Below, in pieces: positions 40,005 to 49,116 of a stretch of DNA of 64,000 nt. This stretch comes from Rhodospirillaceae bacterium (GTDB lineage: Bacteria > Pseudomonadota > Alphaproteobacteria > UBA8366), in assembly GCA_002724395.1 (NCBI GenBank), contig PBOR01000013.1:73684-137683 (forward strand), written 5' to 3'. The notes under the pieces are model-generated. The model was not told the DNA's origin. It searched no databases and worked only from the letters and a program-made list of their open reading frames with translations. Every line of letters begins with the position of its first letter. The first letter of the stretch is position 1. The position numbers and the translations under genes are program-made.

Positions 40005-41474
40005 ATGATTGATATTGGTAGCTTATCCTCTTTATTGGGACGGCTGGCTTCGTCGCATGTAGTTTGCGTGGGCGATGTCATGCTGGATCGATTTATCGAA
40101 GGCGATGTTGAGCGAATTTCGCCAGAAGGGCCGATACCAATTTTCAGTGTGACGCGGGAGACTGAGATGTTAGGCGGTGTTGGCAATGTGGCGCGTAACA
40201 TATCGGCATTCGGCGGCAGAGCTACCTTAATATCGGTTGTTGGAGATGACGCGGCCGGACTCCGGTTATGTGAACTTATTGAAGATACACCGGGCGTTAC
40301 GCCCTCTGTTATAAAAGAAACAACGCGGCCTACGACAATCAAAACCCGATACGTCGCTGCCGGGCAGCAATTGCTCCGAGCGGATAGGGAAACAATTGAG
40401 CCCTTATCTTGCCAAACTACAGAAGCCGTTCTGAGCGCTGTCGCAGAATTTTTGGCCTCAGAAAATAGTGTTTTGGTGCTCTCCGATTACGGTAAGGGCG
40501 TGTTAGGCGATGGGCTTATACGCTCCCTCATCGGGGTTGCCGAAAAAACTAAATCTATGATTTTTGTCGACCCAAAAGCGCGCGATTACGCCCGCTATAA
40601 GGGCGCCGACGTTTTAACTCCAAATAGGCAAGAGCTAGCGCTGGCGAGCGGCATGGCGACAGATACGGAAGAAGAAGTAGTCGTCGCCTGTCGTCACATA
40701 ATCGAAACGGCTGGGGTTGAGGCGGTGCTGGCGACGCGAAGTGAGCAGGGAATGAGTTTGGTCACCGCCGAGAATGTTGATCATTTGCCAGCTCGGGCAC
40801 GCGAAGTGTTTGATGTTTCCGGCGCGGGTGACACGGTAGTGGCTGCAATTGCGGCCGCTTCTGGAACCGGCGCCTCTCTATCAACTGGTGCCGCATTCGC
40901 TAATATTGCAGCCGGAGTGGTGGTTGGGAAAATCGGCACCGCGACCGTCTATCCGTCAGAATTACTATCTATCTTGCATGAAACTGAAATGCTGGGAGCA
41001 GAAACCAAAATCCAAACGTTAGATAAAGCAACCAGTAAGATCACAAGCTGGCGCCGGAAGGCGTATCGTTGTGGTTTCACAAATGGTTGTTTTGATTTGC
41101 TTCACCCGGGCCATATTTCTTTACTGTCCCAAGCAAAAGATTCTTGTGACCGATTAATTGTCGGCCTCAATAGTGACACCTCTGTGCGTAGCTTAAAAGG
41201 CCCAGGCCGGCCTATCCAAAATGAATCTAGTAGAGCTAAAGTTTTAGCTAGTTTAGAGATGGTCGACATGGTTCTGATTTTTGATGATGAAACGCCCCTG
41301 AAATTGATTGAATGTTTGCGGCCGGATGTTTTGATAAAGGGGTCAGATTATAAGGCTGATGAGGTGGTTGGTGCTTCGGCCGTTCGGTCATGGGGTGGTG
41401 AGGTCTTGTTGGCCGAGATTTTGGATGGTCACAGTACTACAAGTACAATTCAAAAAATGGGTAATGATACTTAA
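40005..41474 (+). CDS. hldE: Bifunctional heptose 7-phosphate kinase / heptose 1-phosphate adenylyltransferase
   Basis: A 489-residue fusion making ADP-heptose for the lipopolysaccharide inner core. The N-terminal ribokinase-like half has VGDVMLDRFIEGDVERISPEGP, LGGVGNVARNI and the catalytic FDVSGAGDTVVAAIA. The C-terminal half is a nucleotidyltransferase with TNGCFDLLHPGHISLL and KGSDYKADEVVGA. Its presence implies heptose-containing LPS. It overlaps the stop of the convergent mmcB gene by 4 nt. Confidence 0.95.
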   Translation: MIDIGSLSSLLGRLASSHVVCVGDVMLDRFIEGDVERISPEGPIPIFSVTRETEMLGGVGNVARNISAFGGRATLISVVGDDAAGLRLCELIEDTPGVTPSVIKETTRPTTIKTRYVAAGQQLLRADRETIEPLSCQTTEAVLSAVAEFLASENSVLVLSDYGKGVLGDGLIRSLIGVAEKTKSMIFVDPKARDYARYKGADVLTPNRQELALASGMATDTEEEVVVACRHIIETAGVEAVLATRSEQGMSLVTAENVDHLPARAREVFDVSGAGDTVVAAIAAASGTGASLSTGAAFANIAAGVVVGKIGTATVYPSELLSILHETEMLGAETKIQTLDKATSKITSWRRKAYRCGFTNGCFDLLHPGHISLLSQAKDSCDRLIVGLNSDTSVRSLKGPGRPIQNESSRAKVLASLEMVDMVLIFDDETPLKLIECLRPDVLIKGSDYKADEVVGASAVRSWGGEVLLAEILDGHSTTSTIQKMGNDT

Positions 41475-41947
41475 TCCGAAAGTAGCTCACGCGGCCCTTG
41501 ATCGGTTAAGTTGATCAGTCGTTGGGCGGCAGTTCGCGCAAACCGCAAAGTCATCGCTCTACGGCGCGCCGAATGCATTTTCTTGACCTGGCAATCGCGG
41601 ATAATCTCCGCATAATATTCATCCGCAATGATAAGGCCGCACGTAGGTGGGATTAGCTTGCTGGGAAAGGATTGGTCAACGGCAAAATAGAAACGATCGC
41701 AGAATTCGAGGTAATCCTGCCATTTGTGATCGGTCATGAAGTCATTGCGGCTGGATTTAATTTCCACGATTGTAAAGACGCCGGTTTGATCTAGCGCGAC
41801 TATATCCGCGCGCCGCCGGTTTTTTAGGGCGAACTCACTGATACAAACTTGGTCCAAACCGCGAAAATACCGAGTTAACCCTCGCGTAAGCGCTGCGGCG
41901 GTGTGGTTGTTTTTATTTTTTGTTGGCGAAGTTTGGTGGATGTTCAT
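41471..41947 (-). CDS. mmcB: MmcB-family DNA repair protein
   Basis: A 158-residue protein of the MmcB family, known in Caulobacter as a DNA-damage-protective nuclease-like factor. Restriction-endonuclease-like motifs are RRADIVALD, FTIVEIKSSRNDF and KWQDYLEFCDRFYFAV (D-ExK pattern), followed by PTCGLIIADEYYAEI. ATG 41947 is chosen, with another ATG at 41968; no strong ribosome binding site decides. Confidence 0.85.
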   Translation of the reverse strand: MNIHQTSPTKNKNNHTAAALTRGLTRYFRGLDQVCISEFALKNRRRADIVALDQTGVFTIVEIKSSRNDFMTDHKWQDYLEFCDRFYFAVDQSFPSKLIPPTCGLIIADEYYAEIIRDCQVKKMHSARRRAMTLRFARTAAQRLINLTDQGPRELLSD

Positions 41948-42002
41948 CCCTATAGAGTATCCAAACATAAAAGAATAAAAAGCCTTTGTGACAGGCTCCC
42001 CG

Positions 42003-42515
42003 TTAGACGGGTTTCACAGCCTTCATATTTAAGCTAACAGAAATGTTATTTAATTTTTCCTGACTGGCATCCTCGAAAAGGCCAAAATCTTCCACGGATT
42101 TTATATCTTCAAATCCAGCATTGGTGAAATAAGATGCTAAAAAATCGGCAGTAAACCCAATGGCATTATAATCATCGTCATCCATTTGACCGCCAAAGAG
42201 AATTCGCATTAGGTGCCATTGATGGTCCGGGGTTATTTTATCGTGCACAAAAAGCGCTGCTAGTGCCACCATATCAGGGACCGCGATCATGATTTCACCG
42301 CCAGGTTGTAAAATGCGGAAGCATTCGGTCATTGCTTGAGGGAGCTCTTCATTATAGCCCAGCCGCTGCAAGAAATGGCAGCTATAAATTATTTCTGCCG
42401 AAGCATCTTCGAATTGACCAAGATCGCTAAAATCGCCCTTTATATCGGCTTCCCCGCTCGGATGCATGGTTTTCCAACCTGTAGCGGGTGAGATTCCTCC
42501 AATATTGAGTTTCAT
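42003..42515 (-). CDS. Truncated SAM methyltransferase-like protein
   Basis: A 170-residue protein resembling class I methyltransferases from the middle of the fold onward: AEIIYSCHFLQRLGYNEELP, MTECFRILQPGGEIMIAVPD and a C-terminal FTADFLASYFTNAGFEDIKSVEDF. The Gly-rich SAM-binding motif I is not recognisable near the N-terminus (KLNIGGISPATGWKTMHP). This matches the COG4627 type of predicted methyltransferase. Activity is uncertain. Confidence 0.72.
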   Translation of the reverse strand: MKLNIGGISPATGWKTMHPSGEADIKGDFSDLGQFEDASAEIIYSCHFLQRLGYNEELPQAMTECFRILQPGGEIMIAVPDMVALAALFVHDKITPDHQWHLMRILFGGQMDDDDYNAIGFTADFLASYFTNAGFEDIKSVEDFGLFEDASQEKLNNISVSLNMKAVKPV

Positions 42516-42545
42516 AATGTCTATTTCCGCGTTTGCTATGAAAAT

Positions 42546-42622
42546 TGGCGCGCCCGAGAGGATTCGAACCCCTGACCTACGCCTCCGGAGGGCGTCGCTC
42601 TATCCAGCTGAGCTACGGGCGC
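42546..42622 (-). tRNA. tRNA-Arg (anticodon CCG)
   Basis: Transcribed on the minus strand from 42622. The acceptor stem pairs GCGCCCG with CGGGCGC; discriminator G is followed by an encoded CCA (42548-42546). The D-arm is GCTC-AGCTGGATA-GAGC, the anticodon stem ACGCC/GGCGT holds loop CTCCGGA with anticodon CCG, and the T-arm is AGGGG-TTCGAAT-CCTCT. It reads the Arg codon CGG. Confidence 0.96.
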
Positions 42623-42640
42623 CTAGTTTCGGGCGGCAAT

Positions 42641-43645
42641 TTAAGGCAAGCGGGGCTTGCATGCTAGTTTCTTCTGCGGCTTTGAAGTTTGCAATGCGAG
42701 CGTTGCTACTGAGTTCGAAACCCAAGCTATAATGTCTGTCCAGACTATCCTGGCTTCGAGGTCACGCAACAGCATGTGATAGCCGGTTTCATAATCTTTG
42801 ACATGAATCTGACAATTATCTGAAGGAAGGCGAGCTTCGAGCGCTTTTCGGGCTGCGTCGGGAATAATATCTTCGTGTCTCCCGTATAAAATCAACGCGG
42901 GGCCGGAGATTTTTGGTGTAGCTGCTAGTGCCTTATCCATTAAATTGACCAATCCGTGAACCGCATCCATTCGGGTTCTTTTGATGACTTTGGGGTCTAG
43001 TGATAATGCTTTTAACATTTCGATATTATCAGATGGTTTTCGCCCAAAGCCGCTGCCGCTGATACGAAGGCCCGGTGCAGTGTGAGCAAATATCCAAAGC
43101 GAAACTCTTTGCCAAGCAGGCATAACACTGCGAGACCAAACTGCAGGGGCAGATAGGATAATGCCGTCAATTTTCGGCAGGGATTTGGCATCCGCAGCTG
43201 CCATGATAACCGCGCCTCCCATACTTTCGCCCAGGAGGAAGAGTGGGGTGCCCGGATGACGTTTTCTCACCAGAACCGCTATCTCGGCGAGATCATCCAC
43301 CAATACGTTGGCACCATGCCAACGCCCGGGAAAGGGGGCGTCTCCGAATCCGCGCTGGTCAAATGCATAAGTAAAAACACCATGCGCTGCCCAAAATCGA
43401 CCCGCGTTTTCGAATGCTTTTGAATAATCGTTAAATCCATGAAGCGCGATTATAACGGCCTTCGGTGCTTTAAATTTTAGTGCGGGTTTCCAGCGACGTA
43501 ACGGCAGTGCCGCCCCGTCCGCCATAATAAATCGATCATTTTCGATCGTTGGGCTTTGTATAGATTCTCCGGGGAGGATGATCCTTGGCGAACATGCATT
43601 GCAAAATAGCAGGCTCAGGGCGAACAAAGCTACCCTAGCATTCAT
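42641..43645 (-). CDS. Alpha/beta hydrolase (lysophospholipase-like), probable lipoprotein
   Basis: A 334-residue serine hydrolase of the monoacylglycerol-lipase type. The N-terminus MNARVALFALSLLFCNACSP is a signal peptide with a plausible lipobox ending in Cys. The fold shows IIALHGFNDYSKAFE, the nucleophile elbow FLLGESMGGAVIM, GPALILYGRHEDIIPD with the Asp region, and a late His (YETGYHMLLRD). Coupled to an ABC ATPase upstream (4-nt overlap). Confidence 0.87.
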   Translation of the reverse strand: MNARVALFALSLLFCNACSPRIILPGESIQSPTIENDRFIMADGAALPLRRWKPALKFKAPKAVIIALHGFNDYSKAFENAGRFWAAHGVFTYAFDQRGFGDAPFPGRWHGANVLVDDLAEIAVLVRKRHPGTPLFLLGESMGGAVIMAAADAKSLPKIDGIILSAPAVWSRSVMPAWQRVSLWIFAHTAPGLRISGSGFGRKPSDNIEMLKALSLDPKVIKRTRMDAVHGLVNLMDKALAATPKISGPALILYGRHEDIIPDAARKALEARLPSDNCQIHVKDYETGYHMLLRDLEARIVWTDIIAWVSNSVATLALQTSKPQKKLACKPRLP

Positions 43646-44616
43646 TTAGCTCTGAATTCCTGGTTCGAAAGGCCGGTCGGCGTATATCCCTTCGTGAGCT
43701 GGAGGAAAATATCACTTAGATCTGTTTCCTCGGTTTTTATATCATCGATTGACAGATTTGCTGCGCGACAGGCATCGAGAATTTCACCGGCATTCGTGAG
43801 GGTTTTTTGATAGCGTATAGTGATTTCGCCTGAATTTGATAGCTCGGGATTAAAACGCTCAAGTGGCTGCGGTACCTCGGTCAAGGGTTGGCCGAGGGTC
43901 ACCGTCAGAGATTTGCTATCTATTCTTGCCAGTAAGGCCGATTTTTCTTCACAAACAGCCAGACAGCCATGATTGATGATGGCAATTCGATCGCAGAGTT
44001 CTTCTGCTTCTTCCAAGTAATGGGTCGTCAACAAAATGGTAACTCCCCCCTTGTTTAGTGCGCGAATATTTTCCCAAAGTTGTTCGCGAAGTTCGATATC
44101 TACGCCGGCCGTCGGTTCATCCAAGACTAGGATGGGCGGGTTGTGAACCATTGCCTTTGCAATCAACAGGCGTCGACGCATACCGCCTGACAGCGTACGG
44201 GCATAAGAATCAGCCATCTCTGTAAGGCCCACTTGCTCAAGTATTTGGTCGGTTCTAGTTTCTGTAGGCGGCACCCCATAAAGTCCTGCCTGCATTTCAA
44301 GATATTCGCGCGGTGTGAAAAATGCATCCAAATTAAGTTCTTGTGGCACGATACCTATTGCTGCCCGGGCGTCGCGGGGCCTTGTATCAATATCTATATC
44401 CCAAATACGTGCGCTACCCGATGTTTTGATCACTAAACCGGCAAGAATGTTGATGAGTGTAGATTTCCCCGCACCGTTCGGCCCCAGTAGTGCAAAAACA
44501 GACCCTTGCGGCACACTGAGGTCTACTTCGTTTAGGGCGGATACTATTCCGCGTTTTTTTGTGCCCGTATATATTTTTGTGAGCTGTTTTACCTCGACGG
44601 CAAATTCAGGGGGCAT
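43642..44616 (-). CDS. ABC transporter ATP-binding protein without an adjacent permease
   Basis: A 324-residue ABC-2-type ATPase with Walker A LLGPNGAGKSTLINIL, Q-loop IGIVPQELNLD, signature LSGGMRRRLLIAKAM, Walker B PILVLDEPTAGVD and switch TTHYLEEAEEL, plus a C-terminal accessory domain of about 90 residues. It resembles YadG-type ATPases, which normally precede a permease gene; here the next gene is a hydrolase, so the permease must be elsewhere or absent. Confidence 0.9.
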   Translation of the reverse strand: MPPEFAVEVKQLTKIYTGTKKRGIVSALNEVDLSVPQGSVFALLGPNGAGKSTLINILAGLVIKTSGSARIWDIDIDTRPRDARAAIGIVPQELNLDAFFTPREYLEMQAGLYGVPPTETRTDQILEQVGLTEMADSYARTLSGGMRRRLLIAKAMVHNPPILVLDEPTAGVDIELREQLWENIRALNKGGVTILLTTHYLEEAEELCDRIAIINHGCLAVCEEKSALLARIDSKSLTVTLGQPLTEVPQPLERFNPELSNSGEITIRYQKTLTNAGEILDACRAANLSIDDIKTEETDLSDIFLQLTKGYTPTGLSNQEFRAK

Positions 44617-44729
44617 ATTATAGGAATTCCTTCAGAGATTGATTGTCGTCGGGCATTCGCTATCATCCGGACTTGTGACCGGTCAACTGGAGGTCGCAAA
44701 TTTGTAGGTAAAAAGGGGTAAGAAAAAGT

Positions 44730-44909
44730 ATGAAGCCGGCTGAAGAAATTGAAGTTTCCGCACGCGAAATTAGCTGTGATGGGGGCGGGGGGGCTTCTTC
44801 CCACCCACGGATTTTCCTTAATATGGGAGATAAGGAGTTTATAGATTGTCCATATTGTGGGCGTCGATTCGTCCTCAAGGAGGGACCCGACGTTGCTACG
44901 GCTCATTAG
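44730..44909 (+). CDS. Small zinc-finger protein (NDUFS6-like, zf-CHCC)
   Basis: A 59-residue protein. It carries a CHCC zinc pattern: Cys in EISCDGGGG, His in ASSHPRIFLNMG, and CPYCGRRFVLKEG. This matches the small zinc-finger domain proteins related to mitochondrial complex I subunit NDUFS6, common in alphaproteobacteria. It lies in the gap between the divergent ABC ATPase and polA. Confidence 0.87.
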   Translation: MKPAEEIEVSAREISCDGGGGASSHPRIFLNMGDKEFIDCPYCGRRFVLKEGPDVATAH

Positions 44910-45015
44910 AGGTCAATAAACCTAACCCACTGCGAAAGGTAATTTTGTGGCCAATATTCGGACCTTGCATTGTTACCCTAAGTAAGCCAATCGGTGAAAT
45001 TATTAAGGACGCCTT

Positions 45016-47769
45016 ATGAAACATCTTTATTTGGTAGATGGTTCGGGATTTATTTTCCGTGCTTTTCACGCGGTACGTCCATTGACTCGGTCCGATGGAA
45101 CGCCGGTTAATGCGGTCTATGGCTTTTCGCAAATGCTGATGAAGCTTGTAGACGATAGTGACGCAGACCATATCGCCATTATTTTTGATGCCGCCCGCAA
45201 GACATTCCGCAACGATATATATCCTGACTACAAGGCACACAGGCCACCGCCACCTGATGAATTGATCCCGCAGTTTTCCCTAGTGAAGGCGGCGGCGGAA
45301 GCATTTGGATTGCCGGCGATTGAAATGCCGGGATACGAGGCAGATGATATTATTGCTACCTACGCGCGGCTCGGTGCCGAGGCCGGCGCGAAAGTGACGA
45401 TTGTCTCCTCCGACAAGGATTTGATGCAGCTAGTTAACGAAAATGTAACGATGCTGGATACTATGAAGAATCGTCGTATCGGTAAAGAAGAGGTCTACGA
45501 ACGGTTTGGCGTAGGGCCTGAGAAGGTCGTCGAGGTTCAGGCTCTGGCAGGCGACTCGGTGGATAATGTACCCGGGGTCCCGGGAATCGGTGTAAAGACA
45601 GCTGCCTTACTCATTAACGAATTTGGTGATTTAGAAACGCTGTTGGAGCGTGCTGGCGAGATTAAGCAAAATAAACGTCGGGAGAATTTGCTCGAATTCG
45701 CCGACCTAGCGCGTATTTCGCGGTCATTGGTTCAATTGAAGCAAGATGTGCCGGTTAAATTTGGTTTAAGCGAATTCGTGCGTAAAGAAATGGATATAGG
45801 GCGAGCGGTCGCTTTTTTGACTGAGCAGGGTTTTAAATCAATTGTCACGCGTTTGGCACCTGAGGCGGCGGGGACAGTAAGTACGGATGATACGCCTCCT
45901 AAAGATGTTTCCTATGAATTGGTTGTGGATGAACAATCATTGCAGCCGTGGATCGATCAGGCTATTGCAAAAGGATTTGTGGCGGTCGACACTGAGACGA
46001 CTTCTCTCGACGCCATGGCGGCCGACTTGGTTGGTATCTCGTTGTCAGTTGAGCCGGGGAGGGCGTGCTACATACCCGTTGCTCATAAAGGCACGGGTGC
46101 TCAGGGTAGCCTTGACCTAGGAGAGGCCGAAAACGAGATTGCTGAGGCACCAAAGCAAATATCACGGAAGAAGGTGCTCAATCTTCTACAGCCGCTATTG
46201 GAGGATACTTCTGTTCTGAAAATTGGGCAGAACATCAAATATGACGCTTTGGTTTTCTTACGCAACGGGGTAACTCTAAGGCCAGTCGATGACACTATGC
46301 TGTGTTCCTTTGTCCTCGAGGGCGGTGCGGGTAAGCACAGCATGGATGCGCTGGCGGAGCGCCATCTGGGGCTGCAAACCACTAAATATAAAGATGTAGT
46401 GGGTACGGGAAAGAAACAGATAACGTTTGACTATGTGCCATTGGAAAAGGCTTGCGATTATGCAGCGGAGGATGCTGACATAACGCTTAGGCTACATCGC
46501 CAGTTCAAGCGGCAGCTGGTTGAAGAAAAGATGGTTGCTGTTTATGAAACCATCGAGCGGCCCCTTATCTCAGTTCTAATAGGTATGGAAAAGGCAGGAA
46601 TTCGGGTCGACCAGGCAATGCTCAAGAGGTTGAGCCGTGACTTTGCACAGCGGCTAGGAGGACTTGAAGACGAGATTAAAACGCTTGCCGGCGAGGACTT
46701 TAACGTTGGTTCACCAAAACAGCTCGGTGAGATTCTTTTCGATAAATTAGGGTTGCCCGGGGCAAAAAAAACTAAAACGGGGGCATATCAAACCGATGCG
46801 AGAGTTTTGGAGGATTTGGCAGCCGGTGGTCATGACCTGGCCACCCGCGTGCTCGATTGGCGACAGCTCTCTAAACTCAAGAGCACATATACAGACTCCT
46901 TAGTGGAAGACGTTAACTTGGAAACAGGCCGCATCCATACGTCCTATTCTATGGCGGGTGCTCAGACGGGACGTTTGTCGTCGACTGATCCAAATTTACA
47001 GAATATCCCAATTCGAACCGAAGAGGGGCGAAAGATACGCCAAGCATTTGTCCCGAAGGAGGGGTGCAAATTAATTTCACTTGATTACAGTCAAATCGAG
47101 CTTCGCGTGGTCGCACATATGGCGGGCATAGATGCACTTATTCAGGCGTTCCATGATGGTGCGGATATTCATGCTATTACGGCGTCACAGGTCTTTGACG
47201 TACCAATCGAAAGGATGGAGCCGATGGTGCGTCGCAAAGCAAAGGCCATTAATTTTGGGATCATATATGGCATCAGTGCTTTTGGTTTGGCGCGCCAGCT
47301 GGGAATAGAGCAGAAGGAAGCGAAGGTCTATATTGAGGCCTATTTCGAACGCTACCCGGGCATAAAAGATTATATGGAGCGGCTCAAAGCGGAATGCCGT
47401 AAATCGGGTATGGTCGAGACTTTGTTTGGCCGCCGCATCCATTTGCCTGGTATAAACGATAAAAATCATATGACCCGGAATTATGCGGAGCGCCAGGCGA
47501 TCAACGCGCCAGTGCAAGGAACCGCGGCCGACATAATAAAACGCGCTATGATCCGCGTGCCCCAAGCGTTGCAAAAAAAGAAACTGAAAGCTGAAATGTT
47601 ACTGCAAGTGCATGACGAACTGCTATTCGAGGCACCGGTGTTGGAAGTAGACGGTGTGATAGAGATAATTTCTCAGGTGATGGAAAATGCGGTTGGGCCG
47701 GCCGTATCATTGAGTGTGCCACTCGACGTTGAGGTTGGAGTCGGGGACAATTGGGACGAGGCTCATTGA
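45016..47769 (+). CDS. polA: DNA polymerase I
   Basis: A 917-residue polymerase for Okazaki-fragment processing and repair, with all three domains. The 5'-3' exonuclease has LVDGSGFIFRAFHA, YEADDIIATYARLG and DNVPGVPGIGVKTA. The 3'-5' proofreading domain keeps its acidic pair (AVDTETTSL, D325 and E327) and YAAEDADITLRL. The polymerase domain has RLSSTDPNLQNIPIRTEEGR, DYSQIELR (D690), RRKAKAINFGIIYGIS and LQVHDELLFEAP. Proofreading is therefore probably active. Confidence 0.97.
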   Translation: MKHLYLVDGSGFIFRAFHAVRPLTRSDGTPVNAVYGFSQMLMKLVDDSDADHIAIIFDAARKTFRNDIYPDYKAHRPPPPDELIPQFSLVKAAAEAFGLPAIEMPGYEADDIIATYARLGAEAGAKVTIVSSDKDLMQLVNENVTMLDTMKNRRIGKEEVYERFGVGPEKVVEVQALAGDSVDNVPGVPGIGVKTAALLINEFGDLETLLERAGEIKQNKRRENLLEFADLARISRSLVQLKQDVPVKFGLSEFVRKEMDIGRAVAFLTEQGFKSIVTRLAPEAAGTVSTDDTPPKDVSYELVVDEQSLQPWIDQAIAKGFVAVDTETTSLDAMAADLVGISLSVEPGRACYIPVAHKGTGAQGSLDLGEAENEIAEAPKQISRKKVLNLLQPLLEDTSVLKIGQNIKYDALVFLRNGVTLRPVDDTMLCSFVLEGGAGKHSMDALAERHLGLQTTKYKDVVGTGKKQITFDYVPLEKACDYAAEDADITLRLHRQFKRQLVEEKMVAVYETIERPLISVLIGMEKAGIRVDQAMLKRLSRDFAQRLGGLEDEIKTLAGEDFNVGSPKQLGEILFDKLGLPGAKKTKTGAYQTDARVLEDLAAGGHDLATRVLDWRQLSKLKSTYTDSLVEDVNLETGRIHTSYSMAGAQTGRLSSTDPNLQNIPIRTEEGRKIRQAFVPKEGCKLISLDYSQIELRVVAHMAGIDALIQAFHDGADIHAITASQVFDVPIERMEPMVRRKAKAINFGIIYGISAFGLARQLGIEQKEAKVYIEAYFERYPGIKDYMERLKAECRKSGMVETLFGRRIHLPGINDKNHMTRNYAERQAINAPVQGTAADIIKRAMIRVPQALQKKKLKAEMLLQVHDELLFEAPVLEVDGVIEIISQVMENAVGPAVSLSVPLDVEVGVGDNWDEAH

Positions 47770-47775
47770 TAGTAA

Positions 47776-48396
47776 ATGCTTAAAATCTGGGGTCGTCCCA
47801 CTTCGCTAAATTCAATCAAGGTTTTGTGGTGTTTAGATGAGCTAAGGCTTGACTATACGGTGGAGCTTTCTGGGCTTGGCTATCGCAGGTTGGATGATCC
47901 GGCCTATCTGCAACTTAATCCCAATCAAATGGTTCCCACCATTGTCGATAATGGATTCATTTTATGGGAATCGCATGCCATCATTCGATATTTGGCGGCA
48001 AAGTATGGATTTGGCATGCTTTATCCAGCGGATCTACAAGCTCGCGCTAATGCGGATAAGTGGATGGAATGGATGGCGCAAAACATCAAATACCGCTTGC
48101 GTTCTATATTTCATAATCGCTTTAGGCCGGGCTCGCCCGATGGTAGCGGAGAGGCAGCGGCACAGGGGTTGGCAGAAATCGGTCACTGGTGGGATATTTT
48201 GAACGCTCATTTGTCAGACAGAAAATTTGTTGCAGGCGACAACTTTACCATGGGTGACATACCGCTTGGTTGTGCGGTGTACCGGTATCGTGAGATGGTT
48301 CCAGAGCGCCCTGAGATGCCTTATTTAGATACTTGGTACGAACGGTTGGCCGCGCGGCCGGCGTACCAATGCCACGTGATGCAACCATTGGCTTAA
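47776..48396 (+). CDS. Glutathione S-transferase, copy 1
   Basis: A 206-residue GST with an N-terminal thioredoxin-like domain (MLKIWGRPTSLNSIKVLWCL, then NPNQMVPTIVDNGFILWESHAIIRYLA with the cis-Pro and glutathione-binding Glu-Ser) and a helical C-terminal domain with FVAGDNFTMGDIPLGCAVYR. It starts 6 bp after polA and is a close paralogue of the next gene. Reaction unknown. Confidence 0.9.
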   Translation: MLKIWGRPTSLNSIKVLWCLDELRLDYTVELSGLGYRRLDDPAYLQLNPNQMVPTIVDNGFILWESHAIIRYLAAKYGFGMLYPADLQARANADKWMEWMAQNIKYRLRSIFHNRFRPGSPDGSGEAAAQGLAEIGHWWDILNAHLSDRKFVAGDNFTMGDIPLGCAVYRYREMVPERPEMPYLDTWYERLAARPAYQCHVMQPLA

Positions 48397-48419
48397 AGTT
48401 ATCAAGGAGAATGTCAGAA

Positions 48420-49043
48420 ATGTTGAAAATATTAGGGCGCAAAACCTCATCGAATGTCATGAAAGTGCTTTGGCTTTGTGATGAGCTGGGAATTGCTTAT
48501 GACCGAGAGGATGTGGGTGGTCCTTTTGGAAAGAACGACCAGGCCGACTATTTGGCTAAAAACCCTAATGGGCTCGTCCCCACGATTATTGATGATGGGT
48601 TCGAGCTCTGGGAATCGAACGCGATCGTCCGCTATCTAGCCGCAAAGCACGGCGAAGGTTCTTCAATTTGGCCTGAGAACCCGCAAACCCGCGCAAGTGC
48701 AGACCGATGGATGGAGTGGTTGAGTACTACGGTGGGCCCAAACATGGTTTTAATTTTCCGCAATCTTGTGCGCGAGACGGATGAAACCAGAAATATGGAT
48801 GAAGTGGCGCTTGGAATAAAAAATTGCACGAAGTGCTTTGGCATCATGAATGAGCTCCTTGCGAAACAAGATTATGTGGCAGGCTGTGGCTTTACGGTAG
48901 GGGATATACCGCTTGGGGTTCATACGCGCCGCTGGGTTGAGTTGTGCCCGGATCAGGCTGGTGATATGAAAAATCTTATGGGGTGGTTTGAGCGCCTTAA
49001 GGCGCGTCCCGCCTATCACCATTGTCTTATTCCATTGGAATAA
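48420..49043 (+). CDS. Glutathione S-transferase, copy 2
   Basis: A 207-residue paralogue of the preceding GST: MLKILGRKTSSNVMKVLWLC, NPNGLVPTIIDDGFELWESNAIVRYLA and VAGCGFTVGDIPLGVHTRR align along the whole length. ATG 48420 is chosen because the ribosome binding site AAGGAGA ends 9 nt upstream of it; ATG 48411 would abut that site. It precedes the nitrile hydratase-like genes by 73 bp and may be co-transcribed. Confidence 0.9.
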   Translation: MLKILGRKTSSNVMKVLWLCDELGIAYDREDVGGPFGKNDQADYLAKNPNGLVPTIIDDGFELWESNAIVRYLAAKHGEGSSIWPENPQTRASADRWMEWLSTTVGPNMVLIFRNLVRETDETRNMDEVALGIKNCTKCFGIMNELLAKQDYVAGCGFTVGDIPLGVHTRRWVELCPDQAGDMKNLMGWFERLKARPAYHHCLIPLE

Positions 49044-49116
49044 ACACGGTGAATTGGGCAAATTGTTTTGCGCAGTTAAAGTGTGTTGGCATACTGGAGA
49101 CTGGAAGGAGCGATTG

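Noticed and set aside
39707-40012. 101-codon plus-strand frame after regA
   Set aside because: Composition rich in Cys, Lys and Asn without domain pattern, no ribosome binding site, and it overlaps hldE; likely chance.
48988-49116. Longer N-terminus for the beta-N subunit
   Set aside because: The extension overlaps the GST end and has no similarity; ATG 49117 has a proper ribosome binding site.
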